Source of the DNA: JBHELQ01 sp046262995 | GTDB lineage: Bacteria; Actinomycetota; Thermoleophilia; Solirubrobacterales; Thermoleophilaceae | Direction: 5' to 3' | Assembly (NCBI GenBank): GCA_046262995.1 | Contig: JBHELQ010000118.1 | Coordinates: forward strand, 3,782 to 67,781 | Length of the DNA stretch: 64,000 nucleotides | Part shown: piece by piece, positions 17,443-25,947 of the stretch | Layout: each line of letters opens with the position of its first letter | Numbering within the stretch: position 1 is the stretch's first letter | Program-made: the position numbers and the translations under genes | The notes under the pieces: generated by a model | Database searches by the model: none | What the model saw: only the letters and a program-made list of their open reading frames with translations | What the model was told of the DNA's origin: nothing

Positions 17443-18771
17443 CTAGACCGGTCCGGCCCCCGGCGTCGCCGCCAGCTCTCCGGCGCCGAGCGCTTCGGCC
17501 TCCTGGCCCTCCCGGGCCACGCGAGCCTGCTCGATGTGGGTCTCGAACTCCTCTCGGAAGTGGGCGATCATCGAGCCCACCGGCATCGCCATCGAGTCGC
17601 CCAGCACGCACAGGCAATTGCCGATGATGTTCTGCTGGACCTGGGCCATGATCTCCAGGTCCATGGGGGTCGCCTCGCCCGAGTCGATCCGCTCGAGCGT
17701 CTTCACGGTCCAGTTGGTGCCCTCGCGGCAGGGCACGCACTTCCCGCACGACTCGTGGCGGTAGAACTCGGCCAGGCGCAGCGCGATGGAGACGATCGGC
17801 ACCGAGTCGTCCACGACGATGATGGCGCCGGAGCCGAGCATCGAGCCCGCCTCCGCCATCGCCTCGAAGGTGTAGGGCAGGTCCAGGTGCTCCTCGGTCA
17901 GCACCGGGGCGGAGGATCCGCCCGGGAAGAAGCACTTGACCTTCCGTTCCGGCGGCGGCCCGCCGGCCAGGTCGAAGACGATCTCGCGCACGGGCGTGCC
18001 GAGCTCGACCTCGTAGTTGCCGGGCCGCTGCACGTTCCCCGACACGGACACGATCTTGGTGCCCGTCGACTTGCCCTCGCCGAGTGAGGTGAACCAATCT
18101 GCCCCGCGCCCGATGATCAGCGGCGCGCAACAGAGGGTCTCCACGTTGTTGATCAGCGTCGGGCCCTGGTAAAGACCCTGGTTCGCGGGAAAGGGCGGCT
18201 TCAGGCGCGGGTTACCGCGCTTGCCCTCCAGGCCGTCGAGCAGCGCGGTCTCCTCGCCGCAGATGTAGGCGCCCTGCCCGCGGTGCAGCACGAGCGAGAA
18301 GTCGTGGTCCGAGTCCAGGATGCCGTCGCCGACGTAGCCCTTCTCACTCGCCTCGGCCAGTGCCCGCTCGAGGATGTCGGCCTGCTCCTCGTACTCGCCG
18401 CGGATGAAGATGAAGCCCTTGTTCGCGCCGGCCGCGATCGACGCGATCACGCAGCCCTCGATCAGGAGGTGCGGGTTCTTCTGCATCAGGAGGCGATCCT
18501 TGAAGGTGCCGGGCTCCGACTCGTCCGCGTTGCAGCAGAGGTACTTGTCCATCGAGCCCTTGGGAATGAAGCTCGCCTTCTTGCCCATTGCGAACCCGGC
18601 GCCGCCGCGCCCGCGGAGCCCCGAATCCTCGAGCTCGCTCAGGACCTCCTCCGGAGCCATCTCCTGGAGTGCCTTGCGCAACGCCCGGTAGCCCCCCAAG
18701 CCCTCGTACACGTCCATCCTGTGCAGGTCCGGCTCGTCGATGTGCTCGAGCAGGACTCGCCTCTCGCTCAC
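17443..18771 (-). CDS. nuoF: NADH-quinone oxidoreductase subunit F (NADH/FMN site)
   Basis: This is the NADH-oxidising flavoprotein subunit of complex I, 442 aa. The FMN/NADH region has SGLRGRGGAGFAMGKK and, further on, GAYICGEETALLDGLEGKRG. The N3 [4Fe-4S] ligands are in ESCGKCVPCREGT plus the later Cys in IGNCLCVLGD. The C-terminal 25 residues are Ala/Gly-rich and unconserved. Its start ATG overlaps the nuoE stop (ATGA). Confidence 0.95.
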   Translation of the reverse strand: MSERRVLLEHIDEPDLHRMDVYEGLGGYRALRKALQEMAPEEVLSELEDSGLRGRGGAGFAMGKKASFIPKGSMDKYLCCNADESEPGTFKDRLLMQKNPHLLIEGCVIASIAAGANKGFIFIRGEYEEQADILERALAEASEKGYVGDGILDSDHDFSLVLHRGQGAYICGEETALLDGLEGKRGNPRLKPPFPANQGLYQGPTLINNVETLCCAPLIIGRGADWFTSLGEGKSTGTKIVSVSGNVQRPGNYEVELGTPVREIVFDLAGGPPPERKVKCFFPGGSSAPVLTEEHLDLPYTFEAMAEAGSMLGSGAIIVVDDSVPIVSIALRLAEFYRHESCGKCVPCREGTNWTVKTLERIDSGEATPMDLEIMAQVQQNIIGNCLCVLGDSMAMPVGSMIAHFREEFETHIEQARVAREGQEAEALGAGELAATPGAGPV

Positions 18772-19580
18772 TGGCCGAGTCCCTCCTCGTCCCGGTCCTT
18801 GACCGTGCCGCCGGGAGGCGAGACGTCCGGATGGGCGGGCGGCGCGCCGCTATCTCCGGCGGGGGACTGGCCGGCGGCGCGCTCGTCGGGGGATTCCGCC
18901 TGCGGGCCTGCCGATTGGGCGGCCTGGGCCCGCTCGTCCCAGGGCAGCCGGAAGTCCGGGTCCACGAGACCGCGCCCGGGCAGCACCTTCCGGCTCTGCC
19001 GCATCGCCGACACGAGCTCGCCGGCGTCTTCCTCGGACAGCGGCCCCACGTAGCGGCCGTCGATGGACGCCATCGGCGCCATGTCGCAGGCGCCCAGGCA
19101 CTCGAACTCGCGGATCTCCACGCCCTTCAGCCCCTGCTCGCGCGCCTGCTCCTCGATGGCGTCGTACACGGCCTTCGCGTTGCGCAGGTGGCAGGCGACG
19201 CTCGTGCAGACGTAGACGTAACGCCGGCCACGCGGCTCGGTGCGCAGCATGTCGTAGAAGGTCGCGACGCTCGACAGATAGGCGGGCGTGACCTGCATGA
19301 CGGCCGCGACCTGCCGGATCGCCTGGGGCGAGCACCAGCCGTGCAGCTCCTGGGCGGCCCCGAGCGCGGGCAGAGCCGCCGAATGGCGGTCCGGGTACAT
19401 GGCCATGCGCTCCTCGATCCGCCGGCGGAGCTCGTCGGGCACCTCGACCTCGGCCGGATCGGGCACGGTCGCGGGGTCGTCCTCGAGCCGCACGGCCTCG
19501 TCCCACCCCGCGGGCACCGGCGCCGACCGAACCGCCGCCTCATCGCCGGCCACCTGCATCCGCTCGGGCTGGTCAGGCAT
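18768..19580 (-). CDS. nuoE: NADH-quinone oxidoreductase subunit E with long tails
   Basis: This is the [2Fe-2S] cluster N1a subunit that partners NuoF. The thioredoxin-like core carries the four ligands in VCTSVACHLRNA and ECLGACDMAP, and an N-terminal helical bundle (ALPALGAAQELHGWCSP, then VATFYDML). At 270 residues it is longer than most NuoE proteins. About 45 acidic residues precede the core. After about residue 190 a low-complexity Pro/Ala/Glu/Gln tail extends some 80 residues. The start overlaps the nuoD stop by one base (TGATG). Confidence 0.92.
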   Translation of the reverse strand: MPDQPERMQVAGDEAAVRSAPVPAGWDEAVRLEDDPATVPDPAEVEVPDELRRRIEERMAMYPDRHSAALPALGAAQELHGWCSPQAIRQVAAVMQVTPAYLSSVATFYDMLRTEPRGRRYVYVCTSVACHLRNAKAVYDAIEEQAREQGLKGVEIREFECLGACDMAPMASIDGRYVGPLSEEDAGELVSAMRQSRKVLPGRGLVDPDFRLPWDERAQAAQSAGPQAESPDERAAGQSPAGDSGAPPAHPDVSPPGGTVKDRDEEGLGQ

Positions 19581-20851
19581 CAGCGGTCGATCCCCCCGAG
19601 GATCGGGTCGAGCATGGCGATGCAGCTGATGAAGTCCGCGATCAGACTGCCCTCGGCCATCGCCGGCAGGGATTGCAGGTTCACGAAGCTCGGATCGCGC
19701 ATGTGGACCCGCGCCGGCTTGGCCGAGCCGTCCGCGACCACGAAGCAGCCGAGCTCGCCGCGTGGCGACTCGACCGCGCAGTAGGCCTCGCCGGGCGGCA
19801 CGCGGAAGCCTTCGGTGACGAGCTTGAAGTGGTGGATCAGCGCCTCCATCGAGGTCGCAAGCTCGTGCCGCGGGGGCAGCGCGACCTTGCGGTTGCCCGT
19901 TATGTAGGGCCCCTCCGGCAGGCCGTCGAGCGCCTGCTCGACGATCTTGAGCGACTCGCGCATCTCCTCGAGCCGCACCCGATAGCGGTCGTAGTTGTCC
20001 CCCGTCGTCCCGACCGGGACCCGGAAGTCGAAGTGCTCGTACGAGGAGTAGGGCAGCGCCTTGCGCAGGTCCCAGGGATGCCCGGTGGCGCGCAGGAGCG
20101 GGCCCGTCACGCCGAGCTCGAGCATCCTCTCCTGGGAGACGATCCCGGTGCCCTTCGTGCGCTGCAGCCAGATCTCGTTGCGGTCGAGCAGCGACTCGTA
20201 CTGGTCGATCCGCCGTGGCATCACGCGCAGGAACTCGCGACAGCGGTCCTCGAAGCCGGGCGGGATGTCCTCGAAGACGCCGCCGACCTGGAAGTAGCGC
20301 GTGTGCAGGCGCTGGCCGCTCGACATCTCGAACAGATCGAGCGCCATGTCGCGGTCGCGGCAGCCCCACCAGAGCATCGTGATCGCGCCTATGTCGAGCG
20401 CGGCCGTGGCGATCCAGAACAGGTGCGAGGCGATCCGGTTCAGCTCGAGGTGGATCACCCGCAGGTACTGGGCGCGCGCGGGGACCTCCTCCTCGAGCAG
20501 CGTCTCGACGGCCATGCAGAAGGCGATCGCGTTGAAGTAATAGGAGAGGTAGTCCATCCGCTCGACGAACGGGATGACCTTCCAGTACTGCTGGTCCTCA
20601 CAGCTCTTCTCGATGCCGGTGTGGACGTAGCCGATGATCGGCTTGACGTCGCGGACCAGCTCGCCCTCCAGCGTCGTCAACAGCCGCAGCACCCCGTGCG
20701 TCGCCGGGTGGTGCGGCCCGAGGTTGATCGTGAAGACCTCCTCCTCGGGGGCGAGCTCCGCCTCGGTCGCGGCCTCCGTGCCGATCAGCGGCTCCATCGT
20801 CACGGAGCGCTCGCGCTCGCGGTACGGCGTTCCCAGCGGATCGTCAGTCAT
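19580..20851 (-). CDS. nuoD: NADH-quinone oxidoreductase subunit D
   Basis: This is the 49-kDa quinone-site subunit, 423 aa, related to hydrogenase large subunits. Motifs are NLGPHHPATHGVLRLLTTLEGE (quinone-site His), GYVHTGIEKSCEDQQYWK, MDYLSYYFNA and the C-terminal VADGSAKPARVHMRDPSF followed by DPILGGIDR. NuoC and NuoD are separate genes here. The first 35 residues are acidic and unconserved; a second ATG at codon 19 is possible. The start overlaps the 3' end of nuoC by eight bases. Confidence 0.95.
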   Translation of the reverse strand: MTDDPLGTPYRERERSVTMEPLIGTEAATEAELAPEEEVFTINLGPHHPATHGVLRLLTTLEGELVRDVKPIIGYVHTGIEKSCEDQQYWKVIPFVERMDYLSYYFNAIAFCMAVETLLEEEVPARAQYLRVIHLELNRIASHLFWIATAALDIGAITMLWWGCRDRDMALDLFEMSSGQRLHTRYFQVGGVFEDIPPGFEDRCREFLRVMPRRIDQYESLLDRNEIWLQRTKGTGIVSQERMLELGVTGPLLRATGHPWDLRKALPYSSYEHFDFRVPVGTTGDNYDRYRVRLEEMRESLKIVEQALDGLPEGPYITGNRKVALPPRHELATSMEALIHHFKLVTEGFRVPPGEAYCAVESPRGELGCFVVADGSAKPARVHMRDPSFVNLQSLPAMAEGSLIADFISCIAMLDPILGGIDR

Positions 20852-21365
20852 ACCAGCGCGGCAGCTTGCGCTCGTTGACGGTGAACAGCACGGGCTCGCC
20901 GCCCATTGGGAAGTCGCGTCGCTGCGGGAAGCCCTCGTAGTCCTCGGGCATGAGGATGCGGCGCAGGTCCGGGTGCCCCTCGAAGACGACGCCGAACATG
21001 TCGAAGACCTCGCGCTCCTGGAAGTCGGCGGTCGGGAACAGGTCGATCACGCTCGGGAGCCGCGGCTCGTCCACCCCGAGGCGCGTCTTCACGTTCAGGC
21101 GGTCCGTGCGCTCCATCGAGAGCAGCTGGTAGTGGACCCCCAGGCGGCGCTCGTCCGGCAGGTAGTCGCAGCCGTGCACGCTCATCAGCCGCGTCCACGG
21201 CTCGTCGTCGCGATCGCGCAGGTAGGAGAGCACGTCGTGCACGCTCGCGGGCGAGACCTCGAGCGTGGCCTGCCCCCGGAGGTACGTCGTCCCCGCCACC
21301 GCCTCGTCTGCGACCTGCTCGCGCACGCGCTGCGCGATCAGCTCGAGCCCTGTTGCGTCAGGCAA
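20844..21365 (-). CDS. nuoC: NADH-quinone oxidoreductase subunit C
   Basis: This is the 30-kDa peripheral subunit of complex I. Conserved parts are MSVHGCDYLPDERRLGVHYQL, SVIDLFPTADFQEREVFDMFGV and GHPDLRRILMPEDYEGFPQRRDF, ending near the family C-terminus. The start is uncertain. A TTG at 21365 overlaps the end of nuoB and gives 173 aa; a GTG at 21326 gives 160 aa. The conserved core lies after both. The much longer open frame upstream is antisense-like overlap with nuoB and is not used. Confidence 0.9.
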   Translation of the reverse strand: MPDATGLELIAQRVREQVADEAVAGTTYLRGQATLEVSPASVHDVLSYLRDRDDEPWTRLMSVHGCDYLPDERRLGVHYQLLSMERTDRLNVKTRLGVDEPRLPSVIDLFPTADFQEREVFDMFGVVFEGHPDLRRILMPEDYEGFPQRRDFPMGGEPVLFTVNERKLPRWYD

Positions 21366-21981
21366 CGCTTGGCCCTGCTTCCCGCTCGCGCTCCTCGGTG
21401 CCCTCGGCCTGATAGCGCTCACGCCAGCCCAGGGTCGGGTCGCCGGTGATCTTCTCCTGCAGCTTGATGATCCCGTACATGAGCGCCTCCGGCCGCGGCG
21501 GGCAGCCCGGCACGTAGACGTCCACCGGCAGGAACTTGTCGGCGCCCGCGACCAGCGCGTAGTTGTTGAACATCCCCGCGCTCGAGGCACAGGCGCCCAT
21601 TGAGATCACCCACTTCGGCTCGAGCATCTGGTCGTAGATGCGGCGGATGATCGGCGCCATCTTCACCGACACGCGCCCGGAGAGGATCAGCATGTCGGCC
21701 TGGCGCGGTGAGAAGCGGATCACCTCGGCGCCGAAGCGAGCCAGGTCATTTCGCGGTGAGCCGATCACCGTGATCATCTCGATCGCGCAGCAGGCCAGCC
21801 CGAATCCGAGCGGCCAGATCGCGTTGCGGCGGGCCCAGTTCTGGGCGTCCTCGAACTTGGTCAGGATCAGCCGCTCCTCGACGTACTGCTCGAGGCCGTC
21901 GCCCTCGAGGTCCCCGCGCAGCAGCTGCTGGGCGCGCAGCTGGCGCACCCGCAGGTCCGCCTTCTGGCGCGTCACTTCCAC
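21358..21981 (-). CDS. nuoB: NADH-quinone oxidoreductase subunit B
   Basis: This subunit binds cluster N2, the last iron-sulphur centre before quinone. The tandem Cys pair is in GFGLACCAIEM (residues 64-65), with the other ligands in MGACASSAGMFNNYA and YVPGCPPRPEALMYGI. Length is 207 aa, with a 35-residue N-terminal helix and an acidic C-terminal tail. It overlaps the 3' end of nuoA by ten bases. Confidence 0.95.
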   Translation of the reverse strand: MEVTRQKADLRVRQLRAQQLLRGDLEGDGLEQYVEERLILTKFEDAQNWARRNAIWPLGFGLACCAIEMITVIGSPRNDLARFGAEVIRFSPRQADMLILSGRVSVKMAPIIRRIYDQMLEPKWVISMGACASSAGMFNNYALVAGADKFLPVDVYVPGCPPRPEALMYGIIKLQEKITGDPTLGWRERYQAEGTEEREREAGPSVA

Positions 21982-22328
21982 TCGAGGGCCCCCCTTCGCC
22001 AGACGAACACGAAGGCGACCATCAGCAGGACGACGAAGACGACCGTCTCCCCGAGCGCAAAGGTCCCGAACGCCTGAAGCCTGACGGCGATCGGGTAGAG
22101 GAAGACCACCTCGATGTCGAACAGGATGAAGAGCATCGCGATCAGGTAGAAGCTGACCCCGAAGCGGAAGCTCTTACGGACCTCCGAAGGCAGGCCGCAC
22201 TCGTACGGCTCGCTCTTCACCCGGTTCGGCCGGCGCGGGCCGAGCAATCCGTTGGCGAAGGTGAACGCCGTGCCGACGATCCCGCCCAGAACGAGGAAGA
22301 ACAGCGCAGGCAGATAGGCCTTCAGCAC
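21972..22328 (-). CDS. nuoA: NADH-quinone oxidoreductase subunit A, first gene of the nuo operon
   Basis: This is a three-helix membrane subunit of complex I, 118 aa. The loop motif KSEPYECGLPSE after helix 1 is diagnostic, and SFYLIAMLFILFDIEVVFLYP forms helix 2 with the conserved acidic residues. It has a GTG start. It is the most upstream nuo gene. The 60-base gap to the divergent membrane-protein gene must hold the operon promoter; TTATACAT about 12 bases before the start is the only A+T-rich box there, without a convincing -35. Confidence 0.95.
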   Translation of the reverse strand: MLKAYLPALFFLVLGGIVGTAFTFANGLLGPRRPNRVKSEPYECGLPSEVRKSFRFGVSFYLIAMLFILFDIEVVFLYPIAVRLQAFGTFALGETVVFVVLLMVAFVFVWRRGALEWK

Positions 22329-22389
22329 GGCAGGCGGATGTATAACGCAGGCTTGTGCGCCGGTGCCACATAGTGCGAAAGGTCGCGTG

Positions 22390-22827
22390 GTGAGCGGGGT
22401 TCACATGGCTCTGGGCATCGCGGTCCTGGTCGCGAACGCGCTGGCCGCGGGCTGGGGCGCGGCCTGCTGGCTGCGGAAGGCCCCGTCGATGTCGATCGCC
22501 TTCTGGCCGCTGCTGCGCATCGCGCAGGCGACGGTGGTCGTCCAGGTCGTGCTTGGTGTCCTGCTACTCGCGCGCGGGGACCGGGCCGCCGACGACCTGC
22601 ACATCCTCTACGGCCTGGCCCCGCTTGTCGTCGCGCTCGTCAGCGAGGGCATGCGCGTGGGCGTGGCGCAGCACGAGCTCGAGGGCGTGGAGGACCCGGA
22701 CGCCCTCGACCGCGCCGAGCAGGTGTCGATCGCCCGGCGCGTGGTCCTCGGCGAGGTGGGCGTTATGACGATCGGCGCCCTGCTGGTCCTGACGCTCGCG
22801 CTGCGCGCCTACCAGACGGGCGCCTAG
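22390..22827 (+). CDS. Four-TM membrane protein of unknown function, ~145 aa
   Basis: Four hydrophobic segments are visible at about residues 5-25, 38-60, 70-88 and 120-138, with a charged acidic loop (QHELEGVEDPDALDRAEQ) before the last. No catalytic or cofactor motif is seen. The GTG at 22390 follows AAAGG by seven bases; the GTG at 22387 and ATG at 22405 are alternatives. The gene diverges from the nuo operon, so a role in the respiratory membrane is possible but not shown. A hairpin follows its stop. Confidence 0.65.
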   Translation: MSGVHMALGIAVLVANALAAGWGAACWLRKAPSMSIAFWPLLRIAQATVVVQVVLGVLLLARGDRAADDLHILYGLAPLVVALVSEGMRVGVAQHELEGVEDPDALDRAEQVSIARRVVLGEVGVMTIGALLVLTLALRAYQTGA

Positions 22828-22853
22828 AGACGGCGGGTTGATTAAAGCCCCGA

Positions 22854-22874
22854 CGGCGGCCCTATTCGCCGCCG
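22854..22874 (+). terminator. Hairpin after the four-TM protein gene
   Basis: There is a 7-bp perfect stem (CGGCGGC, loop CCTATTC, GCCGCCG) starting 26 bases after the stop at 22827, with no U-run. The rest of the 22875-23020 gap has more dyads and no obvious ORF. Confidence 0.45.
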
Positions 22875-23020
22875 AAAGAGACGACACTCGAGCGAATCCT
22901 TCGCAGTAGGAGGCCGTCCACCGGCCGTCGCCGGGGCAGGAACCGATTCGCCGGGCAGGCTCCGACTCCTTCCAGCCGGGGACGGAGGCGAGGCAGGAAT
23001 GGCGGATAACATGCCGCCGC

Positions 23021-23440
23021 GTGATCGCCCCGACGCTCCCCGGCCTGCCTCGGCCGCGGCCCACGTTCGTCGCCGGTGCGGTCGCCCTGACGGCGCTCAT
23101 GGCCGGCTGCGGCAGCGGCAAGATCGAGGTGCCGAAGGGCGACGTGGCGACCCACCGGGGCGCCGTCCTCTTCAACGAGCGCTGCAGCGGCTGTCACTCG
23201 CTCAAGTCGGCGAACGCCTACGGCTCGCGCTCGCCCGGCAACCGCTACCTGAAGTACACGGAGCGCACGGACGGGCCGAACTTCAATATCAGGCACGAGA
23301 GCCGCGACGACGTCCTGTTCGCGATCCGCAACGGCGGCTTCTCGGGCGCGATCATGCCCGCGAACGTGGTGGTCGGACGGGACGCCGACGCCGTGGCCGC
23401 CTTCGTCTCCAGGTACTCGGGCCGCAAGAAGGGCAAGTAG
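23021..23440 (+). CDS. Cytochrome c-type lipoprotein
   Basis: This 139-residue protein has an N-terminal hydrophobic signal ending in a lipobox (ALMAGC, Cys30), so it is probably anchored to the outer face of the cytoplasmic membrane. It carries one heme c motif, CSGCH, at residues 55-59. The distal ligand is probably Met112 in SGAIMPANVV, followed by the usual C-terminal helix DADAVAAFVSRYSG. This is the class I cytochrome c layout. It could carry electrons between the quinol-oxidising complex and a terminal oxidase, neither of which is in the window. GTG start; it lies 21 bases before serS. Confidence 0.85.
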   Translation: MIAPTLPGLPRPRPTFVAGAVALTALMAGCGSGKIEVPKGDVATHRGAVLFNERCSGCHSLKSANAYGSRSPGNRYLKYTERTDGPNFNIRHESRDDVLFAIRNGGFSGAIMPANVVVGRDADAVAAFVSRYSGRKKGK

Positions 23441-23461
23441 CCCGGGCGCCGCGGGGTCGTC

Positions 23462-24715
23462 GTGCTCGACCTCAGGGAGATCCGCGCAGACCCGGACCGC
23501 GCGCGCTCGGCCCTGGCGCGGCGCGGCTTGCGGGAGCAGACGGTCGACGACCTGCTGGAGCTCGATGCCCGCCGGCGACAGCTTCTGCCTGAGCTCGAGG
23601 GCATCCGCAAGCGGAAGAACGAGGAGAGCAAGCGGATCGGCGAGCTCCAGCGCCAGGGCGAGGACGCCCAGCAGGCGATCGCGGAGGTGCGGGCGGTCGG
23701 TGAGCGCGAGAAGGAGCTGCAGGCGGAGCTCACCGCGCGCGAGGAGCGCCTGAACGCCCTGATGGCGGGGCTGCCCAACCTCCCGGACGACAGCGCGCCG
23801 GACCAGGAGCAGGTCCTGCGGGAGGTCGGCAGCGGCGGAGCGTCCGGAAGGGATCACCTGGAGCTGCTCGGCGAGCTGGTCGATCTGGAGGCGGGCGCGC
23901 GCGTGGCGGGCTCGCGCTTCGCATACCTCAAGGGACCGCTCGTGCGGCTCGAGCTTGCGCTGGTGCAGTGGGCCCTCGAGCTGCTCGAGCAGAAGGGGTT
24001 CATGCCTGTCATCCCGCCGGTGCTGGCCCGGGAGGACGCGCTCTTCGGCACGGGCTTCCTTCCAGACACCGAACAGCAGATCTACCGCGTGCCCGACGAC
24101 GATCTCTACCTGGTCGGTACCTCGGAGGTCCCGCTGGCCTCCCTGCACGGCGATCAGATCCTCTCCGGCGACGAGCTACCGCGCCGCTACGCCGGCTTCT
24201 CTCCCTGCTTCCGCCGCGAGGCGGGGGCGGCCGGCAAGGACACGCGCGGCATCTTCCGCGTGCACCAGTTCGACAAGGTCGAGATGTTCGTCTTCTGCCC
24301 ACCCGAGCAGTCGCGCGACGAGCACGAGCGGCTGCTCGGAATCGAGGAGGAGATCCTCCAGGCGCTCGAGATCCCCTACCGCGTGGTGAACATCGCGGTC
24401 GACGACCTGGGCGCCTCGGCGGCGAAGAAGTACGACCTCGAGGCATGGCTGCCCGGACAGGAGCGCTACCGGGAGCTCACCTCGTGCTCCAACACGACCG
24501 ACTTCCAGTCGCGGCGCCTGGACGTGCGCTACCGCCCGGCGGAGGGAGAGGGACCGCGCCACCTGCACACGCTCAACGGCACGGCGGTCGCCGTGGGCCG
24601 CACGATCATCGCGCTCGTCGAGAACCATCAGCAGGAAGATGGCTCGATCGGGATCCCCGAGGTCCTGCAGCAGCACGGGGCCCCTTCCCTGATCGGGTCG
24701 CACGACTTGCCCTAA
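23462..24715 (+). CDS. serS: Serine--tRNA ligase
   Basis: This class II synthetase charges tRNA-Ser (and tRNA-Sec where present). The N-terminal coiled-coil arm, about residues 27-100, is rich in Glu/Arg/Lys (RKRKNEESKRIGELQRQGED) and grips the long variable arm of tRNA-Ser. Catalytic motif 2 is in FRREAGAAGKDTRGIFRVHQF, with TSEVPLASLH before it. Motif 3 is in NGTAVAVGRTIIALVENHQ. Length of 417 aa is typical. GTG start. Four tRNA-Ser genes lie within the next 34 kb. Confidence 0.96.
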   Translation: MLDLREIRADPDRARSALARRGLREQTVDDLLELDARRRQLLPELEGIRKRKNEESKRIGELQRQGEDAQQAIAEVRAVGEREKELQAELTAREERLNALMAGLPNLPDDSAPDQEQVLREVGSGGASGRDHLELLGELVDLEAGARVAGSRFAYLKGPLVRLELALVQWALELLEQKGFMPVIPPVLAREDALFGTGFLPDTEQQIYRVPDDDLYLVGTSEVPLASLHGDQILSGDELPRRYAGFSPCFRREAGAAGKDTRGIFRVHQFDKVEMFVFCPPEQSRDEHERLLGIEEEILQALEIPYRVVNIAVDDLGASAAKKYDLEAWLPGQERYRELTSCSNTTDFQSRRLDVRYRPAEGEGPRHLHTLNGTAVAVGRTIIALVENHQQEDGSIGIPEVLQQHGAPSLIGSHDLP

Positions 24716-24754
24716 CGCGGTATAACGCGACCTCGCCCGGGTAGGGGAGAGCCG

Positions 24755-25393
24755 TTGGCGGTCGTTCAGCGAAATGCCGAGGTCGTGCGGGACGCGTTCC
24801 AGCGCTGGGCCGGCGCGGACTTCGCCAGCGTCGTCGAGCTGTACGCACCGGAAGTGATCATGGACACGGGCGGCGTTGTGGTCGCCCGGGCGGTCTACCG
24901 CGGGCGCGAGGAGGTCAGCGCCGCACTGGTCGATCTGGCGGCGCGGCGGCCGTCGCGAGCTGTCCGCGAACTGCATCTCGAGGAGAGCGGAGACTGGGTG
25001 ATCGCTATCGCGGAGTTCGCAGACGGCCTCCACAGCGCCATGCTCTTCCGTCTCCGGGGAGGCCTGATCTGCCACATCGAAGCGCGTCCGTCCGTGGAAG
25101 ACGCCCGGCGCCGCCTGAGGATGCTGACACGCGAAGACCTCGACCCGCCGGCGTGGGCGCCCATCGGCTCGCACGATCCCGCCCCGGGGCACCTCGAGGT
25201 GGGCCAGGGGGAGGCGATCCTGTGTCTGGGGGATCGGAGAATCCCCACGATGCTGCCCGCCGGCCTCGACGAGCGAGTGTCCGATGACGAGCCGGTACTC
25301 CTCTACCTGGACGAGGAAGGAGAGCTGCTCGGCTGGTACCTGCCCGAGCAGCAGCTCGGAGTCGATCTTCGTGTGGAGGAGGGTGCGTCTTGA
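24755..25393 (+). CDS. SnoaL/NTF2-like protein with C-terminal extra domain, 212 aa
   Basis: Residues 1-125 form an NTF2-like cone (VVRDAFQRWAGADFASVVELYAPEVIMD, then IAEFADGLHSAMLFRLRGGLICHIEARPS). Residues 145-205 add a short beta-rich segment (QGEAILCLGDRRIP, then DEPVLLYLDEEGELLGWYLPE) that I cannot name; it resembles small DUF2283-type folds. No catalytic residues can be assigned. The TTG start at 24755 has a GGGGAG element upstream. The stop overlaps the next gene's TTG (TTGA), so the two NTF2-like genes are coupled. Confidence 0.7.
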   Translation: MAVVQRNAEVVRDAFQRWAGADFASVVELYAPEVIMDTGGVVVARAVYRGREEVSAALVDLAARRPSRAVRELHLEESGDWVIAIAEFADGLHSAMLFRLRGGLICHIEARPSVEDARRRLRMLTREDLDPPAWAPIGSHDPAPGHLEVGQGEAILCLGDRRIPTMLPAGLDERVSDDEPVLLYLDEEGELLGWYLPEQQLGVDLRVEEGAS

Positions 25394-25932
25394 CCGAGCC
25401 GCTCCACTGCCCGGGGTGTGGCGCCACCTGGTACAGCGCGGCGGCGGCGGCCCTGCTGCGGCAGGGGCAGCGCTGCCTCCGCTGCGACACGCCGCTCGTG
25501 GGCGCAGACGACGCCGAGGTGCGCGGCGAGAGCCCCCGCGTGCGGGCCGTCCGCGCGTTCTATGAGGCCTGGCTCTCGCGCGATCTCGCCTTCGCGTCCG
25601 AGCTCTGCCACCCCCAGCTCGACATCCACCTGAAGCGCGACCTGGAGCCGGAGGGCCACTCGAGCTTCCACGGCTTCGACGGGATCCAGGGCCTGTGGCG
25701 GGCGTTACCGGAGCTGGGGCTCGGCGAGTTCCGCATCGAGCTGTGCGACGTAAGCGAGCGCGACGAGCTGGTTGCCTCGCAGGCGGACCTCCGCAGTGAC
25801 GCCGAGGGCGAGCCAGGGTTGAGCGGACGGGTGACCGCCACCTGGCGCTTCGACGGCGTGAAGATCCGCTCGCTCGACATCCGCCTGGTCTGCCCCGAGG
25901 CGGTCAAGGCCGGCAACTCAGGCGGAGGCTAG
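25390..25932 (+). CDS. Zinc-ribbon + SnoaL/NTF2-like fusion protein, 180 aa
   Basis: The first 35 residues hold two CxxC pairs (HCPGCGATW and QRCLRCDTPL), a likely zinc ribbon. Residues 50-170 form an NTF2-like domain (RAFYEAWLSRDLAFASELCHPQLDIHL, then GRVTATWRFDGVKIRSLDIR). The TTG start shares bases with the TGA of the preceding NTF2-like gene. The pair may act together; the sequence gives no substrate. Fifteen bases after the stop the tRNA-Ser gene begins, so it may share the transcript. Confidence 0.7.
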   Translation: MTEPLHCPGCGATWYSAAAAALLRQGQRCLRCDTPLVGADDAEVRGESPRVRAVRAFYEAWLSRDLAFASELCHPQLDIHLKRDLEPEGHSSFHGFDGIQGLWRALPELGLGEFRIELCDVSERDELVASQADLRSDAEGEPGLSGRVTATWRFDGVKIRSLDIRLVCPEAVKAGNSGGG

Positions 25933-25947
25933 CCTGGGAGGCCGCCT

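Noticed and set aside
21366..21590. N-terminal extension of nuoC over nuoB
   Set aside because: The extension is Arg/Ser/Pro-rich shadow sequence of nuoB; conserved NuoC residues start after 21365.
22828..23020. c-di-AMP (ydaO) or cobalamin riboswitch
   Set aside because: Some short stretches resemble parts of these, but the invariant blocks are not all present; kept only as an unclassified structured leader.
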